Shown here one piece after another: positions 7,212 through 14,651 of a stretch of 14,651 bases of DNA; the stretch's first letter is position 1, and each line of letters opens with the position of its first letter. The notes beneath the pieces are model-generated. The model ran no database searches, was not told where the DNA came from, and was given only the letters and a program-made list of their open reading frames with translations. This DNA comes from Haplosporangium gracile (taxonomy: Eukaryota; Mortierellomycota; Mortierellomycetes; Mortierellales; Mortierellaceae): the NCBI GenBank assembly GCA_015499985.1, contig JAAAUF010000991.1, forward strand, positions 1-14,651, read 5' to 3'. A program made the translations under genes and the position numbers.

Positions 7212-10200
7212 ATGACCATGAACATGGTACATATATAGCACAACAATTATACATGGATTCCCAACAACAATTCAATAGCGACAGCAACTCACACCCTTCT
7301 CTTTCCACTCCGGTCCTATTCCTTCTTCCTCATCAAAATAGAGCGACATCTACGGATCCCCTTCAGACTTTGAACCATACTCTCACTTTGCCTACCAAAC
7401 ATCCTCTCAACTCGATGTAAGTTGCAATTCTTCGTCAATGAGCAAAAGCGAAACCAGCAAGCAGCTAAAAAAAAAAAAAAAAGTGTAAACCCTTTCCTTT
7501 CCGACCAAACAGAGTCTAGCACAGAATTGACTTTCTTCAACGGTCCACACTCATACCGACAAAGACAAACTAACTAACAAACACCCTTACCCGACGCCAC
7601 TATTCCTGAAACTCGTCCTTGCTTCCCTGTTTCCTAGTTTACATTCTACTCTCCTCCGCACGATGGTGCTTCTAAGGACACACCTGTAAGGCGCTCACTC
7701 ACTCGCAACAAAGGAGACGACGCAGTCAAGGCAGCACACACCACAACAACAACTAAACATACAAACAAGGAGCGGAGAAAGGGCGAAAGTTGTCATCAGT
7801 GATTGTCATTATTATTATTATTATTATTATTTTTTTTTTTTTTTCTGGTTTGGAGTAGTCAGTAAGTATTACTTTGGAGCTGGTACCCAGTCAACTTTGG
7901 AGAAAAGAAGGCACTGACAACCAGCAGTCGCTGCCTGAGAGAGAGAAGAAAGAAACACAAAACACGGAAGGAGCAGAGAAGTTGATCAATAGGAAGACTA
8001 AGAAGAAGATATTAAGACCCAACGATATTGAAACACAAGAAAGAAAGACGACAAAAAATACACGAAACAAAGGTGGTAAAAAAGTGTGGACAAACGAGGA
8101 TGGCAAGGCCAACAAGGGAGACAAGAATAAGAGAAGAAAAAGAAATGGGTGCAATGAACAAGATCTAACTAGCTCTCAAAGAAGACTACAGCGAGCATAA
8201 AAGAGAAAAAATAATAAGACAATAGACAGGACTAACTTGCTTCGAAAAAAAGATGACAAGATATCGGAATAGAAAGGAAATCAAGAAACAAGTTAACTTA
8301 ACCATCGGATATTTTGAAATGAAATAGGTACCGGCTGCCGTGTTTAATGCTGAGTTACCGGAAGACATCCCATCGCTGGATCTCACAGGAACAGAAGAGT
8401 CAAAGCTGGAAGAGTTGCTGAATATGGATGACCCTGCAGCGCCCAGGAAGCGGGATCGGGGAGAACGAATCGTCTGGACCCCTGAGGAGGACCAACAGCT
8501 CCGCGCCGCCGTTCAAATTTATGGCGACAAGACGGAAAAATGGTCAAAAATTGCTGCATGTGTACCAGGGCGAACCAACAAGAACTGCAGGAAACGCTGG
8601 TTTCATTCATTGGACCCAAAACTCAAGAAAGGCCCATGGACAGAAGAAGAGGACCATCTCCTCAAGACAGGCGTCGAAATATTCAAGGGTCAATGGAGCA
8701 AGATCGCAGAGCGTATCCCAGGACGAACAGACGACCAATGCGCCAAGCGATGGCGAGAGGGGCTGGACCCACTTATCGACAGAGCAGCCTGGGCATCCGA
8801 GGACGACATTCTGTTGTTGCAGCGGTTTGAGGAATTCGGGAGTCAGTGGCAAAAGATCGCCCTTGCCTTTCCAGGGAGACCGGGTCTGCATTGCCGGAAC
8901 CGCTGGCGAAAGATCCAGAGGAGCCTGAACCACATGAAGCGAGCCACCAAGAGGCGGAGCCAACTGACTGCAAGCGACCAGGCAACATTTATCGCAGAGA
9001 CACGGCGACTGGAGGCACTCCTAGACTCACACAAGGGCGACTTGGATCCAGAATTGGCACAGTTCAATGCGGACGATTTACTCCTCCAAGAGTCTTACTT
9101 GGACGACGACTACAACATGGACGGCTATCTGGACGAGGAAATGGCAGGGCGACCAGGAAAAGGCAGCAGAGGAGACCGAGGCGACCTAGTGGATTATTTT
9201 GCAGAGGACGAGAAGCCGTACGGATGCGCTATTCCTGACTGTCTGTTTGAGAGTTCATCCCCATCACTCCTCTACTATCACTTCAAGGCGACACATACAG
9301 GAACGACCGTTGAGAAGCCCTTTCGATGTGCGATGCCAGGATGTGAAACTCGCAAGCGTTACAAAAACGTCAACGGTCTCCAGTACCATGTCACTCACGC
9401 CAAAAACTCTGCAGCACACTCAGGAATCTCAGGATTCGCTATGCAGCTGTCAGGCTTTGATGATGGACCGGAGACAAGCAGTAGGTCGGCCCGGTCGGCC
9501 CTGCCACCTTCGTCCCCTGGCTCAAAGGGTGTGCTCAATACCCCACCAGCCAGCACGCCTTTGGCATCGCCTGGGCTCCGCATTTCAATGCCCGCTGCAA
9601 CATTCGATCCCGCTAGTAATATGGCAATCTCTAATCCTCCCACACCAGCCGAAATTCAATTACAGCTGCATCAGTCAAAAGAAGATCTCGTGCAAGTGCA
9701 GCAGCACCAACTGCAGCAACAGCAGGCGTTCCAGACACATCAACAGAAGCGCCAACAACAACAGCAGGGATTTTCCCATCTCTCGCACAGCTCTCTTACT
9801 ATCCCTCATGGATCTCCTTCCCTGGACAGCTCCGCAACCTCATCGCAGACGTCCTCCGGCGCATCTTCGCCCCATTTTCATCGCAACACATATCACTGTC
9901 CCGAGCTCGGGTGCGACCAAGCCTTCCACCATCTCACTGACCTCAATAATCATATGGCGCAGAGCCACGGACATCGAGCCATGACGATGCGTAGCCACGA
10001 CACCCTCTATGGATCCGATGTCATGGTGATACCGCAGGACAACCAGTCAGACTTTGATATTGATATGGCGGATATGTCGTCAGGAACTCAGTCGCCTATT
10101 GACACCAATGCTTTACTCATGGACGACCATCTCCTTCACAACCATTTGAGCAGTCTTGGATATGACAATAGCCCTCTGGGACTAGATTCTGCTTTCGGCC

Positions 10201-10883
10201 TTGATTTGCAACAGGAAGGCAGCAGTAACCACAGCTCTGGATTCAGACTGTTCACGTCGAAGGATCTGATCATGGCGAACCAACTAGTCACCAAACTTCA
10301 CAACAGGGTGCATTTTGGAACCTACATCAACATTGGCGTTTATGCTTACGAGCCTTCGTCGATCTCCCAGCTGTCTCCCGGCTCGCCAGCAGCAGAAGTC
10401 AGTCCGACGATGAACCCTGCCAATCTCAACACAACACCTGCAGTTATCCCTGTACCGACCACCATGCCTCTTACTTCCGGGCCGACTCCTACCTCTACCT
10501 CTCCTGCAGCAACAATAAAGTCGGCAAAGGCGCAAGGAAATCGACCCGCCAATAAGAAATTTGCATGCACCTCAGACAGCTGTCAAAAGGCATACGCAAG
10601 TGTGGTAACCTTGAACAACCACATCAGGAACGATCACCCAGAGCTGTCAGGGGCAAGGACATCGTCGCTTTCGTCGCTTTCGGTCTTGCGGTCTCCTGCG
10701 TTTATGGAGATTCCACATTCACCCATTCTCCCCAAGGAGCCCGCGCTGGCAGCGGAGGTTGTGAATAAGCCTTACAAGTGTCTCGTACCAGGATGTGGGA
10801 AGGGTTACATCAACATCAACGGACTCAAGAACCATCTCTTGCAGATGCATGGATCCACTCCCAAAACCACCATTGCTGCCTAA
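7212..10883 (+). CDS. Transcription factor with three Myb repeats and five C2H2 zinc fingers
   Basis: Model: exons 7212-7226, 7342-7416 and 8328-10883 (TAA), 881 residues. The main exon is open right after an AG acceptor (AAATAG, 8322-8327) and begins VPAAVFNAELPEDIPSLDL; the exon at 7342-7416 (SDIYGSPSDFEPYSHF...) ends at a consensus GTAAGT in matching phase 0. The first 15-nt exon is less sure; ATG 7218 has the better context (A at -3). Myb repeats lie at about 78-227 with Trp at 80/102/121, 134/153/172 and 185/204/223; the third ends HCRNRWRK as in Bas1-type fungal Mybs. A basic stretch at 232-242 may be an NLS, followed by an acidic region (about 265-305). C2H2 fingers have ligands C330/C335/H348/H353, C364/C369/H384/H387, C554/C559/H572/H577, C777/C782/H795/H800 and C848/C853/H866/H871. 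Fingers 2 and 5 resemble SFP1 fingers (YKNVNGLQYH, YININGLKNH). A Gln-rich segment lies at about 478-510. Expected to be a nuclear DNA-binding regulator; target genes cannot be read from the sequence. Confidence 0.88.
7417..8327 (+). other. Long intron (911 nt) of the Myb gene
   Basis: Starts GTAAGT at 7417 and ends AAATAG at 8327, with a CTTAAC branch-like site near 8296-8301. It joins two phase-0 exons. It is far longer than the other introns in the window (107-286 nt). Inside are an A-run near 7467-7482, an (ATT)8-T tract and a purine-rich 300-nt end; a 108-codon open frame at 7874-8200 is Lys/Arg/Asn-rich and AT-rich and looks non-coding. An alternative promoter within this region, with translation starting at the in-frame ATG at 8424, cannot be excluded. 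Confidence 0.65.
7808..7844. repeat. (ATT)8 microsatellite followed by a T run
   Basis: Eight ATT units at 7808-7831 run into a homopolymer of T to 7844. It lies inside the predicted long intron. Confidence 0.9.
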
Positions 10884-11072
10884 AGTGCTTCCCCCCCCCT
10901 CCCCCTTCTTTGTTCATTATTTGTCTTTTTTTATTTCACTTGTACATTATTCTATCTCGCTATAATTAAAAGTTCTTTTCATCGTTTCGCCCTCTTGCAA
11001 CAAACAAAGATAGGTGTGGTGTATCCATTTATTTCGAATATCCACAGCTAACGCACGGCCTACCCACCTACG
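10884..11072 (+). other. 3' UTR of the Myb gene and short intergenic gap
   Basis: The stop codon is followed by a C-run (about 10890-10905) and a T-rich stretch. AATTAAA at 10964-10970 could act as a degenerate polyadenylation signal; no exact AATAAA is present. The next gene's TATA box begins at 11073, so the two co-oriented genes are packed closely. Confidence 0.5.
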
Positions 11073-11080
11073 TATAAAAG
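11073..11080 (+). promoter_or_regulatory. TATA box (TATAAAAG) of the 1064-residue protein gene
   Basis: A strong match to the eukaryotic TATA box lies 84 nt before the modelled start codon at 11164. A pyrimidine-rich tract (about 11091-11143), typical of fungal transcription start regions, lies between them. A reverse CCAAT (ATTGG, 11153-11157) sits just before the ATG, too close to be a usual promoter element. Confidence 0.6.
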
Positions 11081-11163
11081 GCATAGTGCAATTTTTCTTT
11101 TCCTTTGCATCTTGTCTTCCCCTTTCCCTCCTTACCAAACAGCCAAACTTTGATTGGCCCGCT

Positions 11164-14100
11164 ATGACAATCCACGACATCACAATTACATCTGAAGCTA
11201 CTGGCGTTGGCCTCACAGTGTCTATGATTAACATCTGTCCTCTGGGTACAGTTACACCACATAAGTACCATGTGAATATAAAAAAGGCGACAGAACGCTT
11301 TTCTAACCCCTTTTACTTTTTTGTGTTACTCCTACCTATTCCTTCCCTATAGTGATACCCAGACGTCTTCCTGATAGACAGACCATCAGTAATACGCCAC
11401 AGCAACCTCTTCTTCGATACGAAAACCCAAAACCACACCGAGATACTCTTGTCTGCAACGGAACCCGCCACTACGTCTGCACCTTCACCACGCTCTACGG
11501 TCCTCACAGTCCCTTTGCCATGATATATGATCGTACCTGGGTTGATCATGCCCACCACGGCGACGATTGTATCAGCTCCAACACATCCTCTACTTCTCAC
11601 GATTTGGACGCTCACGTTCAGTCGTGGGAGGGTCGCTTGGATTCGCCACCCCCTTCACACACTTCACCAACTACTCCGACATTGGCTCATACGTCATTAC
11701 TAGATGACTCTGATGGATCCTCCTCGTGCTCAGGATGCGGTCATCGTTTGTGTAACGTACATGGCGTTCAGAAATGGCATCGGTTCCGGGCTGAGATGCT
11801 GCGTCAGACGGTCGAAAAGAGGTATCAAAGCCTTTTGATGGATCGTACGGTGGACTACTATGACTTGAGCGACAACGTTGGATCAAGAACAAGGCTTGAT
11901 ACGCAGTTGAGTCAGAGTAGTAAAATTATTCAACATCACTACACTCAGCGAGCGTGTCCCTCGTTAACGCCACCTCTTCGACACCCAAACCAAAGCAGCC
12001 AGGACGAGTTTCGGCATGTGCTTCAGCAGGTTGATTGGGATGCTATCTGGTCAAGAGCACCGATGACTGGATCGAATACTTCTGCAATGCCGAGGGACCC
12101 TACGTGGAAAGAGGGTGCGTTTTTAGAGACAAATGACGGAGCAGCAGATGCGTTACACCAGTCCTCCCAGAATCCTCACCACCAACACTTCGAAGTCTCA
12201 AGAAACACGACTCCCTTCGACAAAGAATACCCTGCAGTCGACACCCTCCCTTCATCAACCGGCATCCGGATCAAGTCTCTCCAGCCCCAGTACACCGATG
12301 CACGACTCAAGTTCTCCACAGTCTACGAGATTGGCTCCTGTGAAACCGGCGAAGGCGAAGGAGTAAAAGCGTTGAATGAGGATGAAGGGATCCCGCTTTC
12401 TCGCCATCCTTCTGGACAGGTCAAGATCATTCGGTTGCCAATATCCGAGCGCTTTTTGCAGGGCAAGGATGACATTGCCAGGAAATCAATCAATGACAAG
12501 GAGGAAGCGGTAATGACCTTGGATGACTCTTCTTCTCCTGGGGTTTATCCGCAAGTCGAGGACATGCTCCGGTATTGCGGTTTCTATGCAGATTTACTAG
12601 ACGACTCTACACCATATCAAGACAAGGCAACTCTCCAACCAGTTTCGCCCAGCACCACCCCACTTCGTCCGATGACACCTTTCCACAGCGGCGTCATGGC
12701 AACCTCATCGACTCCATTGACGTCCACACCATCTACGCCAGTCAGAATGCGGTCGCCCAAGATTCGACCATACCCGATCGTAATCCACGCGCATCCTGGC
12801 AAGAACCATGATCAAAGTCTTTGGCGCAGGCCCAGTGCAGATTCAGTCTCAAGGTCAAAGTGTCGATCTCTCCGTACCAAGCAGTTCTCCCCCTCCAATT
12901 CCGTCAACCAACCTACTGAGCGACAAATTCAGGAGAGCAACATATCCAAGTTTCAGAAGTTACACCAGTGGGCTCGCACTTCACGAGATCAGCAACGTCA
13001 ACAAACAACCGAGGAGCATCAAGTCTCCAGTTATCTTCCATCTGCATCCACGACACCTCGGAACAGCAAAGTCAACAGCCCAACGACCATGAATTTGGAC
13101 GGGGAGGGAGGTAGTCTAAGGAAAAGTGATCTAAGGAAGTACATCTCCATTGAGGAAGACGCAGCTCTGGAAAAAGAACCGCAGCAGGAGCAGTGCGAGC
13201 AGCAACGAAACGGGAAGCAGTTCTTTGAAGCTGCTCACTGCATCAAGACCGACAAGTCTACATTGGTTAATGACCTCTTGCGCCTTCAGCCTCAGGAAGC
13301 GCCTACTCCTCAAGTCAAAGGAGGAAGGGTTGCCGAGAGGTGGAAGCCAAGCCTGGCCACAATCCCGAGTGAACCCAAGGAGGCTTCGCCTTCACCCTTC
13401 CTGTCTTCATACCCTCTCACAACGACAACGGCAACGACTGCTCCGCAAGCAAGCAGAGAGCCTCTGCCTCAGTTTGCTGCTGGGCATGACCCTCGAGTGA
13501 ACTCTCACTCTTGCGCGTCATCGATTCACATACCGAGCAGGACCTCCTCACTAGTCTCGATTGCTTCAGAACCAGCTAGTCCGACTCGATCATCTACAGG
13601 ACCCACTATTCCGCCTCGCCATTCATCAGAAAACAGCACCCTCCCATCAATCGCCTCCATTCTAAAGGATCCAACATGCACCAGCCGCAACACAGGCGGC
13701 ACTATCAACAGAAAAATGTCCTTCCCAGCCTTGCTCAGAGACCCTAGCGTGCCCCAGGAACGAAGCCGACTGATTGAGAAGGGGGTCAAGTTTGTGCCAG
13801 ACCATGCGCCACCATCGGTCCGACTTGACAAGACGATCGAGTTGATCAGGCTTGCCAAGTTGCCGCTGCGAGTCGCCGCCACCACCACGGTATCCAGAGG
13901 AGCAGCAGCAGCTCCTCCTAGTCCGAGCTCACCAGCAGACTCTGAGTTTTCTCAGATAACAGATTCTGAGTTTTCTCAGACATCAGTCTCAACATGTCCA
14001 ACTACGCCAACCACACCCTCGTCGATTCGATCTAAACCATCTTTGTCTCCCACTACTGCCGAGTATGATCGTCCATCTCTGGATTACCAACGCCCTCACA

Positions 14101-14465
14101 ACAACAGCAGCAGAAACAACACCAGAAAGCGCTATTCGTACGAGGATATCATCCTCTCCGCCGGCAACGCAACCAAGTCCGCTCACGACCTGATCCTCTC
14201 CCCTCCTCAATCAACCCAGATCGCGTTAATGTGCACGACATGCCACGAAGACTTTCAAGTCACTGACCAGGACTCGCTCAGGACTTTTGTGGGCCATGTG
14301 ATGCAGTGCGACGACAAGACTAAGGTCAAAGTTGACAAGCCTTCGAATTCGCTTTCGTCTTCGATGACAGTTTCGAGTTCGACGTTTCAACGGATGCGGA
14401 CAAAGATTGGAGGACGATTCTTGGGACGAGAGAGTATCTGTGAAGAAGGCGAGAGTGTTTGCTAA
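11164..14465 (+). CDS. Large mostly disordered protein with C-terminal C2HC zinc-binding motif (2 exons)
   Basis: Not a family I recognise over its length. Model: exons 11164-11245 and 11353-14465 (TAA), 1064 residues. The 107-nt intron starts GTACAG, has a perfect CTAAC branch site at 11303-11307 and ends CTATAG; the junction codon is GTG, phase 1. The start is supported by the TATA box 84 nt upstream and G at -3; an in-frame ATG at 11520 is the fallback. Near the N terminus CSGCGHRLCNVHG (C153, C156, C161, H164) could bind zinc. The middle is Ser/Thr/Pro-rich with short conserved-looking segments (VYPQVEDMLRYCGFYADLL; RKMSFPALLRDP; LDKTIELIRLAKLPLRV). Near the end C988, C991, H1009 and C1013 form C-x2-C-x17-H-x3-C, with spacing like UBZ-type ubiquitin-binding fingers of CALCOCO/TAX1BP1 proteins, a weak resemblance. 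A basic tail rich in Ser follows. Probably an intracellular scaffold or regulator; there is no signal peptide or membrane segment. Confidence 0.82.
13941..13980 (+). repeat. Tandem 24-nt repeat whose core is a perfect hairpin, inside the coding exon
   Basis: TCTGAGTTTTCTCAGA occurs at 13941-13956 and 13965-13980. Each copy is TCTGAG and CTCAGA around a TTTT loop. The repeat encodes DSEFSQIT then DSEFSQTS, residues 890-905, so the duplication keeps the frame. Confidence 0.85.
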
Positions 14466-14493
14466 GATTTTTATTTTTTTTTTGTGTTCTGGA

Positions 14494-14499
14494 AATAAA
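14494..14499 (+). terminator. Polyadenylation signal AATAAA
   Basis: An exact AATAAA lies 29 nt after the stop codon of the 1064-residue protein gene, overlapping a second AAATAAAA-like copy and preceded by a T-rich and TTTGTGTT stretch. This fits a fungal 3' end-processing region. Confidence 0.6.
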
Positions 14500-14587
14500 A
14501 TAAAATTCAAAAAGAACAAAGCTTGTTTTTTTCTCTCTCCAAAACTTGTATGCTTGCACATTGAAGGAGGAAGTGGGATGAATGTTC

Positions 14588-14651
14588 ACCATCACAACCA
14601 TCACAACCATCACAACCATCACAACCATCACAACCATCACAACCATCACAA
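14588..14651. repeat. 9-bp minisatellite ACCATCACA, at least 7 copies, cut by the window edge
   Basis: Perfect tandem copies of the 9-mer run from 14588 to the last base, 7.1 units in view. The array is open in several frames (His-His-Asn on plus; Met-Val-Val on minus) but has no coding context on the visible side. It may continue to the right, either as intergenic satellite or as a repeat-coding exon of the next gene. Confidence 0.9.

Noticed and set aside
6821..7420. 199-codon and overlapping plus-strand frames
   Set aside because: They are Leu/Pro/Ser low complexity produced by the CT-rich tract. The part after 7253 (MDSQQQFNSD...) is more protein-like but its phase at the GTAAGT donor does not fit the Myb exon.
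7874..8200. 108-codon plus-strand frame
   Set aside because: Lys/Arg/Asn-rich, AT-rich and purine-driven, inside the predicted long intron, with no recognisable motif.
8424..8426. ATG 8424 as the start of the Myb protein
   Set aside because: The 32 codons before it in the same exon (AELPEDIPSLDL...) are clearly protein-like and open back to a good acceptor at 8327, so an upstream start is favoured; kept as an alternative.
14326..14649. 107-codon minus-strand frame beginning with Met-Val-Val repeats
   Set aside because: It is a read-through of the minisatellite into the antisense of the 3' end of the upstream gene.
14588..14651. CRISPR array or telomere
   Set aside because: The repeats are 9 bp with no spacers, and the unit does not resemble a TTAGGG-type telomere repeat.

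Overview
The window reads as nuclear DNA of a filamentous fungus. It has four spliced protein genes, introns with GT..AG ends and CTAAC/CTTAAC-type branch sites, CT-rich tracts upstream of start codons, and long glutamine-, serine- and proline-rich disordered protein segments. The gene style (Gln-rich NF-YC, AMPK-type glycogen-binding domain, SFP1-like zinc fingers, many simple repeats) suggests an early-diverging fungus, most likely Mucoromycota and perhaps Mortierellomycotina. That placement is inference; nothing here proves it. There are no rRNA, tRNA, CRISPR or recognisable transposon features.

Layout. (1) 115-1300, minus: three-exon gene for the NF-YC/HAP5 subunit of the CCAAT-binding factor. 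(2) 2101-4671, minus: four-exon gene for a 661-residue protein with a very long disordered Ser/Thr/Pro then Ala/Pro/Val/Glu region and, at its extreme C terminus, an AMPK-type glycogen-binding domain (CBM48). (3) 4672-7211: a 2.5-kb non-coding stretch between divergent genes, with a purine-rich block, a pyrimidine-rich block, microsatellites, a G-quadruplex candidate, a 5'-UTR hairpin and two short islands that look like exons. (4) 7212-10883, plus: a spliced gene for a transcription factor joining three Myb repeats to five C2H2 zinc fingers, with a long first or second intron. (5) 11164-14465, plus: a two-exon gene for a 1064-residue, mostly disordered protein ending in a C-x2-C-x17-H-x3-C zinc-binding motif. 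(6) A 9-bp minisatellite runs off the right edge.

The genes do not form a pathway. Two encode DNA-binding regulators and one a carbohydrate-binding, CRP1/MDG1-like protein. Coordinates of exons come from reading splice sites and frame continuity by eye. The internal junctions of genes 1 and 2 are strongly supported by domain continuity. The 5' ends of genes 3 and 4 are models. The most unusual items are the Myb plus C2H2 composite factor, the C-terminal placement of the glycogen-binding domain, and the unexplained exon-like islands between the divergent genes.
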